A program made the position numbers and the translations under genes. The notes beneath the pieces are model-generated. The model was not told the origin of the DNA, searched no databases, and was given only the letters and a program-made list of their open reading frames with translations. Below are positions 27,899 to 35,012 of a stretch of 64,000 nucleotides of DNA, one piece after another (positions within the stretch are counted from its first letter, which is position 1; every line of letters begins with the position of its first letter). The DNA comes from CBDDGJ01 sp965199285 (GTDB lineage: Bacteria > Pseudomonadota > Alphaproteobacteria > RS24): positions 1,364,001 through 1,428,000 of the forward strand of contig OZ240687.1 in assembly GCA_965199285.1 (NCBI GenBank), written 5' to 3'.

Positions 27899-28006
27899 GA
27901 CACGCGCTACGCTATTGTTTTTACGCATATCCCAATTTTTTACAAATATGGCGGAAAAGTGTCAGAATTTATTATAAAAGTGCACTTTTCATGAGATATG
28001 CTCTAG
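27899..28006 (-). repeat. 108-bp palindromic repeat, copy A (includes a gene's stop codon)
   Basis: This segment is 106/108 identical to 62620-62727, in the opposite orientation. Read on the minus strand it starts CTAGAGCATATCTCATG, and the TAG is the stop codon of the flavin monooxygenase-like gene. Inner features: inverted ends GCATATC/GATATGC, a GAAAAGTG/CACTTTTC pairing, and a perfect palindrome AAAAGTGCACTTTT. The other end is GACACGCGCTA at 27899. The layout looks like a small non-autonomous mobile or REP-like element that settles at gene ends. Confidence 0.9.
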
Positions 28007-29133
28007 AGCTGTAAGCCCGTCGCATCATCGGTGAGCAAGACCCGCCCAATCATGTCATAAGTGGCAGGCCCGGTCATCATGTGCTGGGTCATAGTCTCGG
28101 CATCGCGCAAGCGGCGTTGGATGGGGCTTGTCTTATAAACCGATGTACCGCCCGCTAAATCATGAATATCGCGCACCACTTGCACGGCTTGGCGGGTGGT
28201 ATAAGTGGCCGCCAGCCGCAAATCCGCCCGCCCCTGTGGTGACATTTTTTCGCCCGCCACAATCTGTTGCCAGCTATCTTCCACGCTTGTATAAAGATAA
28301 TGCCGTGCCGCCCGAAATGCTGCTAGCGCGCGTGCATAAGCAGATTGCACGCGGCTGGTATCAGCCAGCGTGCGGCTTGCCCCTTGCATCTTTTTTGCCG
28401 CCACAAAGGCATCAAAATCAGCAATCGCGGCGGCCGCATTACCCAAAGCACAAGCGGCAATGCCACAAGCGAGAAAAGAAAAATTGGGTAGCCGGTAAAG
28501 CGGCCGGTCTGCCCATGGGCGATCGGTCGGCGCATAAGAATAAGCGCATTTCACCGCCACATTTTTTGCTTCAACATCGCCAGAGCTACTGCCTGCAAGC
28601 CCAAGCGTATGCCAATTATCATGCAAAATAAGCTGCTCGCGGCGGAAGAAAAGCAGCCGCATATTGGCAGGGCTTGGGGTCTCGTCAGCAGCGTCAATCA
28701 CCATACAACCAAGCCCAATCCAATCCGCATTGGCACTGCCAGAAGCCCATTGCCAGCGGCCATTCACCACAAAATCATCACCCTTTTTAAGCGCAACGCC
28801 ATTGGGCGCGAAAATGCCGCACGTGATTTTCTGCTCACCGCCAAAAATCTCCTGCCCTATTTCTGGCGGCATTATGGCGCCCGCCAAAGAAGTGGTGTTG
28901 CCAATCATCATCACCCAGCCACTCGCGGCATCATGGCGCGCCATTTCTTCAATCATGGCAAGGCTTTCGGGCGCGGGCATTTCACTGCCATCCACCTCTT
29001 TGGGCGCGAATAGACGAAACAGATTTGCGGCCGCCATCTCACACGCAAAATCCGCCGGCAAACGCCGTTCCTGCTCAATTTGGGGGGAAAGGCTGGCAGC
29101 GCGTTCGCATAATGTTTGAAAATGCTTGTCCAT
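28003..29133 (-). CDS. Acyl-CoA dehydrogenase-fold flavin monooxygenase/dehydrogenase
   Basis: 376 residues of the acyl-CoA dehydrogenase superfamily, in the branch of two-component flavin monooxygenase oxygenase subunits (HsaA/HpaB-like): MARHDAASGWVMMIGNTTSLA, FVVNGRWQWASGSANADW and the C-terminal DIHDLAGGTSVYKTSPIQRRLRD fit. The catalytic base of true acyl-CoA dehydrogenases is not obvious. No reductase partner is adjacent. Its stop codon TAG lies inside the 108-bp repeat. It is divergent from the biotin-carrier gene. Confidence 0.8.
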   Translation of the reverse strand: MDKHFQTLCERAASLSPQIEQERRLPADFACEMAAANLFRLFAPKEVDGSEMPAPESLAMIEEMARHDAASGWVMMIGNTTSLAGAIMPPEIGQEIFGGEQKITCGIFAPNGVALKKGDDFVVNGRWQWASGSANADWIGLGCMVIDAADETPSPANMRLLFFRREQLILHDNWHTLGLAGSSSGDVEAKNVAVKCAYSYAPTDRPWADRPLYRLPNFSFLACGIAACALGNAAAAIADFDAFVAAKKMQGASRTLADTSRVQSAYARALAAFRAARHYLYTSVEDSWQQIVAGEKMSPQGRADLRLAATYTTRQAVQVVRDIHDLAGGTSVYKTSPIQRRLRDAETMTQHMMTGPATYDMIGRVLLTDDATGLQL

Positions 29134-29182
29134 CCAACAAGCTTATGCAAAACTCTTGTAAAAGGAAAGAGGGAAAATCAGT

Positions 29183-29395
29183 ATGGATATAAAAAGTGAA
29201 ATTGCCGGCAGTGTGTGGAAGATTATCGCCACCACCGGAAGCCCTATCGGAGACGGTGATGTGATTGTGATTTTGGAATCGATGAAAATGGAAATTCCGG
29301 TAACCGCGCCATGCGCCGGTACGCTAAGCGCGCTTTTGGTCGCAGAAGGCGACATGATTGCGGAAGACCAAATCATTGCGCGGATGGACGTATGA
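29183..29395 (+). CDS. Small biotin carrier protein (biotin/lipoyl-attachment domain)
   Basis: 70 residues, a complete biotinyl domain with the attachment site ESMKMEIPV (Lys around residue 35) and the symmetric half DMIAEDQIIARMDV. It carries carboxybiotin between carboxylase and carboxyltransferase. The stop overlaps the start of the carboxyltransferase gene (ATGA), so the two are made together. A biotin carboxylase gene is not next to it. Confidence 0.92.
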   Translation: MDIKSEIAGSVWKIIATTGSPIGDGDVIVILESMKMEIPVTAPCAGTLSALLVAEGDMIAEDQIIARMDV

Positions 29396-30945
29396 GCTGG
29401 GAAAAACAAATCGACGAGATTTATACCCGCCGCGAATTGGCAAAGCAACAAGGCGGGGCAGAAGCGGTTGAAAAACATCATGCGAAAGGTCGCTTGACCA
29501 TTCGCGAGCGCGTTGATGGGCTGGTGGATGCAAACAGCTTTTCCGAACTTGGCGAAGGGGCAGGCGTTCCTGAATATGATGATGGTAAATTAGCTGATTT
29601 TCAACCTGCCAATTTCATCTTAGGCTTTGGTAAAATCAGTAACCGCAAAGTGATTATTGGTGGCGAAGATTTTACCGTGAAAGGCGGCTCGCCCAACCCT
29701 GCTGGCTTACGCAAAAGCGTTTATGCCGAACAATTAGCCTTGCACTATAAGCTGCCGCTTATTCGCTTGCATGAAGGCGGCGGTGGCTCGGTTGGCGGCA
29801 CGAATAATGACAAAACCCGCCGCCCGCTTGGGGAGCCAGTATTTACCCCCTCGCGCTTTGTCGCTTTAGCTGAAACCTTAGGGCAAGTACCTGTCGCAAC
29901 GGCAGCGCTTGGTCCGGTTGCGGGTTTGCCTGCCGCCCGTCTGGTGGCATCGCATTTTTCGGTGATGACCGAAAATGCCGCTGTTTTAATCGCTGGTCCG
30001 CAAGTGGTGAAACGGGCGCTTGGGCATGATATGACAAAGGAAGAATTGGGCGGCGCGCAAGTGCATCTAAAAAGTGGCACGATTGATAATCTCGCCACCG
30101 ATGAAGCCGATGCGTTTTTACAAATTAAGCAATTTCTATCCTACCTGCCGGATAATGCGTGGCAACGGCCAGAAAAAATCACCAGCACCGGCAAAGCCGA
30201 TGGGCAAGAAGATATGCTGCGCACCATTGTGCCTGAAGATAGCCGACAGCCTTTCGCAATGCGCAAAATCATCACTGCTGTGATGGATGATGACAGTTTT
30301 TTTGAGATGAGCCGCAAATATGGCTCAAGCCTTATTACTGGATTAGCGCGCTTAAATGGGGAATCGGTAGGGGTAATTGCCAATGATTGCATGTATTATG
30401 CGGGCGCGATGACCGCGCAAGCGGCACAAAAACTCACCCGCTTTATCGATATGTGTAACAGCTTTCACCTGCCGGTGATTAGTCTGATTGATGAACCCGG
30501 ATTTATGATCGGCCCTGACAGCGAAGCGGCAGGCACAATCCGGCATGGCACAGCAGCGATTGCGGCCGTGTTGCAAAGTCGCGTGCCGTGGGCATGTGTG
30601 CAGATACATAAAGCCTTTGGGGTAGCCGCCCAAGCGCATTTTGGCCCGGATGCTTATGTTCTGACATGGCCAAGCGCGGCATCTGGTGCGTTGCCGGTGC
30701 AAGGCGGCGTGGCGGTTGCCTTTGGCAGGGAAATAGCGGCGGCGAAAGACCCCGCCGCCCGCCAAAAAGAACTGGAAGACATGCTGGCCGCGCAACAATC
30801 GCCCTTCCCTCGTGCAGAGGGGTTTTGTGTGCATGAGCTTATTGACCCCGCCGAAACCCGCCCGCGCCTGATTGAATGGCTAGGTCTCGCTTTGCGCGCC
30901 CAAACCTATAAGCTCAAACCCTTTAAGGCGACCATGCGCTGCTGA
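29392..30945 (+). CDS. Acyl-CoA carboxylase carboxyltransferase (beta) subunit
   Basis: 517 residues with fused N- and C-type carboxyltransferase (crotonase-fold) domains: LHEGGGGSVGG in the acyl-CoA-binding half and LIDEPGFMIGPDSEAAGTIRHG in the carboxybiotin-binding half. The ATG at 29392 within the biotin-carrier stop (ATGA) is the start, though the frame is open upstream. Likely acyl groups are propionyl-, acetyl- or geranyl/methylcrotonyl-type; specificity cannot be read. A decarboxylase of the MmdA type is less likely because no membrane subunit is present. Confidence 0.88.
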   Translation: MSWEKQIDEIYTRRELAKQQGGAEAVEKHHAKGRLTIRERVDGLVDANSFSELGEGAGVPEYDDGKLADFQPANFILGFGKISNRKVIIGGEDFTVKGGSPNPAGLRKSVYAEQLALHYKLPLIRLHEGGGGSVGGTNNDKTRRPLGEPVFTPSRFVALAETLGQVPVATAALGPVAGLPAARLVASHFSVMTENAAVLIAGPQVVKRALGHDMTKEELGGAQVHLKSGTIDNLATDEADAFLQIKQFLSYLPDNAWQRPEKITSTGKADGQEDMLRTIVPEDSRQPFAMRKIITAVMDDDSFFEMSRKYGSSLITGLARLNGESVGVIANDCMYYAGAMTAQAAQKLTRFIDMCNSFHLPVISLIDEPGFMIGPDSEAAGTIRHGTAAIAAVLQSRVPWACVQIHKAFGVAAQAHFGPDAYVLTWPSAASGALPVQGGVAVAFGREIAAAKDPAARQKELEDMLAAQQSPFPRAEGFCVHELIDPAETRPRLIEWLGLALRAQTYKLKPFKATMRC

Positions 30946-30964
30946 TAAAAGCCCCTAAATGCAA

Positions 30965-31088
30965 AAAGAACCCTGCCAGGGAGGGTGGCAGGGTTCTTTG
31001 GCTTATAGCCGTAAGATACGAAAAGGGGGGGAACGTATCTTACTGTTGGAAATGCGCTTCACGAAAAAGGGGAAAGGCAAAGCGCATT
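30965..31088 (-). ncRNA. Tandem C-rich-loop hairpins with terminator downstream of a small ORF (putative sRNA)
   Basis: On the minus strand, 12 bases after the small ORF stop, three perfect hairpins follow in series. (1) 31088-31051: 9-bp stem AATGCGCTT, 20-base loop with TTTCCCCTTTTT. (2) 31043-31011: 10-bp stem GTAAGATACG, loop TTCCCCCCCTTTT. (3) 30999-30965: 14-bp stem starting AAAGAACCCTGCC, loop CCCTCCC, followed by a T-rich tail, so it also serves as terminator. All loops are pyrimidine-rich and able to mimic an anti-Shine-Dalgarno sequence. The same hairpin (3) also ends the plus-strand carboxyltransferase transcript. Confidence 0.65.
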
Positions 31089-31100
31089 GTATGATTTATA

Positions 31101-31226
31101 TTATACGGCAATCACAGCAATTCCTGTCATATTCGCAATTACAGCAACGCCATATGCCACCAAAATTATGCCAATTAGATTAGCCGGGGTTATGGTACGC
31201 CCCAGATGTTTAATTATTTTGTTCAT
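31101..31226 (-). CDS. Small hydrophobic protein (41 residues), unrecognised
   Basis: Starts MNKIIKHLGRTITPANLI and continues as one hydrophobic segment of about 24 residues to the C-terminus (GIILVAYGVAVIANM, then TGIAVIAV), so it is probably a single-pass membrane peptide with a positively charged N-terminus. A GAGGT ribosome site lies six bases before the ATG, which argues for real translation. It directly precedes the triple C-rich-loop hairpins on the same strand. I know no family for it; it is not a DUF1127 protein. Confidence 0.6.
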   Translation of the reverse strand: MNKIIKHLGRTITPANLIGIILVAYGVAVIANMTGIAVIAV

Positions 31227-31273
31227 TTTTAGACCTCATTTATTTTAACGTTTACCATTTTACAGTTTGGGAG

Positions 31274-31732
31274 TAACGCCACAACTTTAATCATTGGCGT
31301 TAATCATTATATAGCACATCAATAAATAAAAAACAATAAATAATTTGTATTTTATTCAATATTTTTTATATTTTTATCAGCACGCGGCGCAGATACGTAG
31401 AAATACATTTCTTATCAAAGGCTTACTCCAGAAATGGCCAGAAATAGGAAGACAAAAATATTATGGGGGACATACTACACCACAAATATTTTATCTGGTA
31501 AATACGTCCCCCGCATCCATAGTCTATTAACATTAAGGTCACTTGTGCAAATGGGCACTTTGCTCAATATCCACAATCTGCCTCGACCATCATGCCACAA
31601 AAGGCCGCAAACCAAACGCTGGCAACACAATTTGATCCAATGCCTTGTTGCCCCCCATGAAACGGCAAAGCCCGATAAAAGTTTAGGGCACAATTTAGGG
31701 GTATCGTTTAGAAAATTTAGGAAGCAACAGGC
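31274..31732. other. A+T-rich intergenic stretch without recognisable gene
   Basis: About 460 bp between the small ORF and the TetR gene. It holds a 7-bp inverted repeat TAACGCC/GGCGTTA (31274-31280, 31296-31302) and a TATAAT-like -10 on the minus strand (31306-31311) that could serve the small ORF. There is also an inverted GGGGGAC/GTCCCCC pair (31465-31471, 31506-31512). Short open frames on both strands (31434-31748 plus, 31475-31693 minus) have no family resemblance I can name; they may be decayed coding sequence. Confidence 0.4.
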
Positions 31733-32413
31733 TTACTTAAAATCCTGAGCGGTTTCGGGTGGAATTTGGGTTGCTTCAAACCCATCCAGATGCGCTGATG
31801 CGGCAAGCCCGCGGGTGAGATAGGTCAGTAAAATCGCCAATTCACGTTCGAGCTCTGGTAAAGTCTGATTAGTGGTCAGCTGGGCGTAGCGATATTTAAG
31901 CGTCGCGGCCTGAATAGCAGTGGCGGCGCGGGCAATATTATCGATCTGAAATTCGTTCTTCTCAACCCCATATTGAAGAATGCGGGAAATCGCGCGGTGT
32001 TCACGGCGCAGGCTTTCTTCATAAAATTCTGGCCGCTCATGTAAGACAATTTGCGCCATTTCAACGATTTTGGGCTTATTCTCAAATAAATGAAAGGAAT
32101 AGCGCAAATCCTCAAACAGCATGTCTTCAAGCCTTTGGCGCGCGCTGCGAACCGAACAATTCATCAATAATTCGAGCCGATGCACCGCTTCCAATGTTTG
32201 TTGGCGCGCCAATTCGGTCGCAATATCAATTTTACCCTTAAAAAAGCGATAAATATTACCTGCCGACATTTGACAATCGCCCGCCAGCTCGGCGATGGTT
32301 GTTTTGGGATAACCATAATGACTAAAGCGCTCCCGCGCGGCGGTGAGGATTTGGTCTCGAATATTATGTTCTACGTCTTTTGGCTGCTCAGAAGCAGCGG
32401 ATTGTTCATTCAT
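31733..32413 (-). CDS. TetR-family transcriptional regulator
   Basis: 226 residues. The N-terminal TetR helix-turn-helix is clear (RDQILTAARERFSHYGYPKTTIAELA and AGNIYRFFKGK, read in parts); the ligand-binding C-terminal domain is of unknown specificity. Two ATGs compete: GGGGA sits six bases before the second (32413), so I use that. It is divergent from gpsA. An imperfect palindrome at 32442-32463 in its leader may be its operator. Confidence 0.9.
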   Translation of the reverse strand: MNEQSAASEQPKDVEHNIRDQILTAARERFSHYGYPKTTIAELAGDCQMSAGNIYRFFKGKIDIATELARQQTLEAVHRLELLMNCSVRSARQRLEDMLFEDLRYSFHLFENKPKIVEMAQIVLHERPEFYEESLRREHRAISRILQYGVEKNEFQIDNIARAATAIQAATLKYRYAQLTTNQTLPELERELAILLTYLTRGLAASAHLDGFEATQIPPETAQDFK

Positions 32414-32441
32414 AACCATTCCCCATTATATTACAAAATTA

Positions 32442-32463
32442 TGAACAATCAATTAATTATTCA
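32442..32463. promoter_or_regulatory. Imperfect palindrome in the TetR leader (possible operator)
   Basis: TGAACAAT and ATTATTCA face each other across six bases with one mismatch. The element is 28 bases upstream of the TetR gene start, in the TetR-gpsA divergent region. TetR proteins often repress their own promoter through such a site; this is inference from position and symmetry. Confidence 0.4.
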
Positions 32464-32548
32464 CAGAAATTTTAACCCCTAATATCTTAAGATAATTTTT
32501 ATGATAATCATATTGCCAAGATGGTAAAAAACCCCATATGCTAAAATC

Positions 32549-33571
32549 ATGAGTATGGAGCTTACAAAATTTGGGGTTATTGGGGCGGGCGCATGGGGAA
32601 CGGCGCTGGCTTATGTGCTGGCGCAAAATCATCCCCGCATTATGCTATGGGCGCATGAGCCGGAGACGGCAGAACATATCAATAGCGCGCATGAGAATAA
32701 GGGGTTTCTGCCCGACATTATTTTGCCGGACGCTATTCACGCAACCAGCAATCTTGCTGATATAGCAATATGTGATGGTTTGCTGATTGTCACGCCGGCG
32801 CAATTCACCCGTGCGGTTCTTGAAAAACTGGCGGATATTTATGACCCCTCCAAGCCGCTTATTTTATGCAGCAAGGGGGTTGAGCGCGACACGCTAAAAC
32901 TGATGAGTGAAGTGGCGGCTGAATTTCATGCCCCCCAAAATCTAGCCGTCTTATCGGGGCCGAGCTTTGCGGCGGATGTGGCGCGCGGCTTGCCAACCGC
33001 CGTGACGCTTGCTTGCGCTGACCCCAAGCAAGGTGAAGCGCTGGTACATGCGATGAGCCTGCCCGGTTTTCGGCTTTATCTCTCAAACGATATTATTGGC
33101 GCTGAAATTGGCGGCGCGATGAAAAATGTGCTGGCGATTGCCTGCGGCATTGTCGAGGGGCAACAGCTTGGCGAGAGTGCGCGGGCCGCCCTTACCGCGC
33201 GCGGGTTTTCGGAAATGCTGACACTTGGGCAAGCGATGGGCGCACGGCCAGAAACTCTTGGCGGGCTTTCGGGCTTGGGGGATCTCATCCTCACCGCCAG
33301 CAGCCCGACATCGCGCAATTTTTCTTTAGGGGTTGCTTTGGGCGAGGGCAAGACGGTTGCCGAGATTATCGGCAAACGCAATTCAGTAAGCGAGGGGGCG
33401 TTTAGCGCCCAAGCGGTCGCCGCACTGGCGGCGCGGCATGGGCTGGAGCTGCCCATCTGTACCGCCATTCACCATATTTTAAGCGGCGATGCGACGGTTC
33501 TGGAAGCGATTAATAATCTGCTTGCCCGCCCCTTAAGTTGGGAAACCGGCGCCCCCATCGAAACAACATAA
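32549..33571 (+). CDS. gpsA: NAD(P)H-dependent glycerol-3-phosphate dehydrogenase
   Basis: 340 residues. Makes sn-glycerol 3-phosphate from dihydroxyacetone phosphate for phospholipid synthesis. Shows the Rossmann motif GVIGAGAWGTALA, LCSKGVER, VLSGPSFAADVARGLPTA and the catalytic-lysine region IGGAMKNVLAIACG. Length is normal. No clear ribosome site precedes either of the two near-adjacent ATGs (32549, 32555). The usual alphaproteobacterial neighbour tsaD is absent; the EVE-domain gene follows 30 bp later. Confidence 0.95.
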   Translation: MSMELTKFGVIGAGAWGTALAYVLAQNHPRIMLWAHEPETAEHINSAHENKGFLPDIILPDAIHATSNLADIAICDGLLIVTPAQFTRAVLEKLADIYDPSKPLILCSKGVERDTLKLMSEVAAEFHAPQNLAVLSGPSFAADVARGLPTAVTLACADPKQGEALVHAMSLPGFRLYLSNDIIGAEIGGAMKNVLAIACGIVEGQQLGESARAALTARGFSEMLTLGQAMGARPETLGGLSGLGDLILTASSPTSRNFSLGVALGEGKTVAEIIGKRNSVSEGAFSAQAVAALAARHGLELPICTAIHHILSGDATVLEAINNLLARPLSWETGAPIETT

Positions 33572-33601
33572 AGAATCGAAAAAACATAAGGGAGAGGGAA
33601 A

Positions 33602-34042
33602 ATGGCATTCTGGCTGTTCAAAAGCGAACCCAATACATGGGGGTGGGAACAACAAATCGAGCGCGGCAAAAAAGGCGAGCATTGGGATGGGGTGCGCAAT
33701 TATCTCGCCAATAAAAATATGAAGATGATGAAAATTGGCGATCGCGGCTTTTTCTATCACTCGGTGAATGAAAAACGAATTATGGGAACAGTGAAAATCA
33801 TCAAAGAACATTATCCCGACCATACCGATGCCAGTGGCCGCTTCGGCATGGTTGATATTATGGCGCTGGAAACCGCCCGCCATCACATGACATTGGCGGA
33901 GATAAAATCTACCCCGCAATTACAAGATATGGTGCTGGTCAATAATTCACGCCTATCGGTACAGCCTGTGAGCAAAAAAGAATGGGATTATATTTGCAAA
34001 CAATCGGGGCTGGATAGCAAACGCACTGACCCTGCTTTTTAA
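33602..34042 (+). CDS. EVE-domain protein
   Basis: 146 residues covering one EVE domain (FWLFKSEPNTWGWEQQ at the N-terminus, GVRNYLANKNM, FYHSVNEKRIMG). EVE domains belong to the PUA-like fold and bind modified bases in DNA or RNA; the THYN1-like stand-alone form following gpsA is widespread in alphaproteobacteria. The biological role is not established. A GGGAGAGGGAAA site precedes the ATG. Confidence 0.92.
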   Translation: MAFWLFKSEPNTWGWEQQIERGKKGEHWDGVRNYLANKNMKMMKIGDRGFFYHSVNEKRIMGTVKIIKEHYPDHTDASGRFGMVDIMALETARHHMTLAEIKSTPQLQDMVLVNNSRLSVQPVSKKEWDYICKQSGLDSKRTDPAF

Positions 34043-34082
34043 CTCACCCCCCCGCATTTAGGATAACGTGTAGGATTGGAAA

Positions 34083-34229
34083 ATGGCAAAAGAAGAAAAA
34101 GAAAAACAAGAAATCACCACGCTTGATGAATATATGGAATGGGCGCAAGAGCTCACCATCGGTGATTATCCGAACCTCTATTTGAATATCACACGCCACC
34201 ATGCTATACGTTCCACATGGAACATGTAA
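34083..34229 (+). CDS. Small ORF of 48 residues, charged N-terminus, unrecognised
   Basis: Begins MAKEEKEKQEITTLDEYMEW and ends HAIRSTWNM, 40 bp after the EVE-domain gene. Purine-rich AGGATTGGAAA precedes the ATG. It overlaps the next small ORF by 13 bases. It may be a genuine small gene or the N-terminal remnant of a longer one; the abrupt end in a region of decayed sequence favours a remnant. Confidence 0.35.
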   Translation: MAKEEKEKQEITTLDEYMEWAQELTIGDYPNLYLNITRHHAIRSTWNM

Positions 34230-34327
34230 TCATTTTTGGTTTATTAGCCATCTGGTTCGCCTTCAAATTATTTTGGGGCATTACCCGCGTAATTGCAGAA
34301 ATATATGTCGCGCTAGCGGATAGATAA
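34217..34327 (+). CDS. Small membrane peptide ORF (36 residues)
   Basis: MEHVIIFGLLAIWFAFKLF followed by a short polar tail; one clear hydrophobic segment. The ATG lies within the preceding small ORF in another frame, suggesting coupling. No family recognised; expression is not certain. Confidence 0.3.
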   Translation: MEHVIIFGLLAIWFAFKLFWGITRVIAEIYVALADR

Positions 34328-34523
34328 ATGCGGGAAGATTGCATCATGTCTCACCCTGCCGGAAATAATCTCCATTTCCATAGTCCGCGACCGTCAATCA
34401 CTTGCAGTCATTGATGAGAAAAAAGATGGAAGCATATTGTGGACGTTTATCCCGGCAGACCTAAAATACATAAACAGGCAAAGGCAAGGTTTACTGCTTT
34501 ATAGAAAAGAAAGAGGTCAGTGA
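34317..34523 (+). pseudogene. Coding remnant without start codon
   Basis: The frame is open from a TAG at 34314 to the TGA at 34521 and contains a protein-like stretch (VRDRQSLAVIDEKKDGSILW, then FIPADLKYINRQRQG), but there is no ATG or GTG at its beginning. Its stop overlaps the ATG of the next ORF (TGATG). Base composition is more A+T-rich than in the neighbours. I read it as the C-terminal end of a gene whose 5' part was lost. Confidence 0.35.
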
Positions 34524-34807
34524 TGATAGTAGAGCTAGGTTCCTATCAGACATGCCGGTTCTTTAATAACCTAGAAAGTGCTGGCAGCCAGTCGCATATC
34601 TCTGACCTCATTACAGATTATATATCGCAAAATCAGAGAAATTGCAATTATTATACAGAAGAAATAATGAGGTCAGCTAAGATGAAAGAGCCAAGATACC
34701 ATCGGGTCGCATCGGATGAGCTTAACTTGGAAGAGTCAGTCATGCGTCCCTCTGACCTCATTACTGATTATATATCGCAAAATCAGAGAAATTGCAATGC
34801 CAAATAA
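34523..34807 (+). CDS. 94-residue ORF containing an internal duplication, probably not a conserved gene
   Basis: Start ATG at 34523 with AGAGG upstream. The peptide contains SDLITDYISQNQRNCN twice because the 49-bp direct repeats (34602-34650 and 34750-34798) lie in the same frame. Its end overlaps the start of the Gp37/Gp68-like fragment. The repeats look like duplicated leader DNA of that phage gene, so translation of this ORF may be accidental. Confidence 0.3.
   Translation: MIVELGSYQTCRFFNNLESAGSQSHISDLITDYISQNQRNCNYYTEEIMRSAKMKEPRYHRVASDELNLEESVMRPSDLITDYISQNQRNCNAK
34602..34650 (+). repeat. 49-bp direct repeat, copy 1
   Basis: Begins CTCTGACCTCATTACAG and ends GAAATTGCAAT; identical to 34750-34798 except one base. 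Its left part CTGACCTCATTA also occurs inverted at 34666-34677, between the two copies. Unlike copy 2 it is not followed by G, so it does not create a start codon. Confidence 0.9.
34750..34798 (+). repeat. 49-bp direct repeat, copy 2 (leader of the Gp37/Gp68-like fragment)
   Basis: Differs from copy 1 at one position. It ends in AGAGAAATTGCAAT, and the next base makes the ATG of the Gp37/Gp68-like fragment at 34797, so this copy carries that gene's ribosome site and probably its promoter. Start-to-start distance from copy 1 is 148 bp. Confidence 0.9.
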
Positions 34808-35012
34808 AAGCAAAATTGAATGGACAGATACCACATGGAACCCAATCATCGGTTGCGACAAGATAGGCGATGGTTGTGATAATTGTTATGCTGAAAATAT
34901 TGTCCAGAGATTCGCAGGCAAAACAGGATGTTTTATTTCGACAATCAAGACTTTCCTGATAATGATGAAATCACTGGAATGTATGAAAATGCAGAAAAAC
35001 GAGTTAAACATT
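34797..35012 (+). pseudogene. Truncated phage Gp37/Gp68-like (DUF5131, three-Cys-motif) gene
   Basis: The first ~43 residues (KIEWTDTTWNPIIGC, GDGCDNCYAEN, RFAGKTG) match the N-terminus of the Gp37/Gp68 family, including the three-cysteine motif C-x7-C-x2-C. Complete members are about 250-300 residues; here the similarity stops and the frame runs on into the Rieske gene with no stop between. In another frame, 34928-35023, a different protein-like tail (FDNQDFPDNDEITGMY) ends at TAA. This is a phage-like gene broken by deletion and rearrangement. Confidence 0.75.

Noticed and set aside
31475..31693. 72-residue minus-strand ORF as a gene
   Set aside because: No ribosome site, no family resemblance, and it overlaps another equally unsupported frame on the plus strand.
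34602..34798. CRISPR array
   Set aside because: Only two repeat copies of 49 bp, with a ~100-bp spacer and coding features inside; no cas genes in the window.
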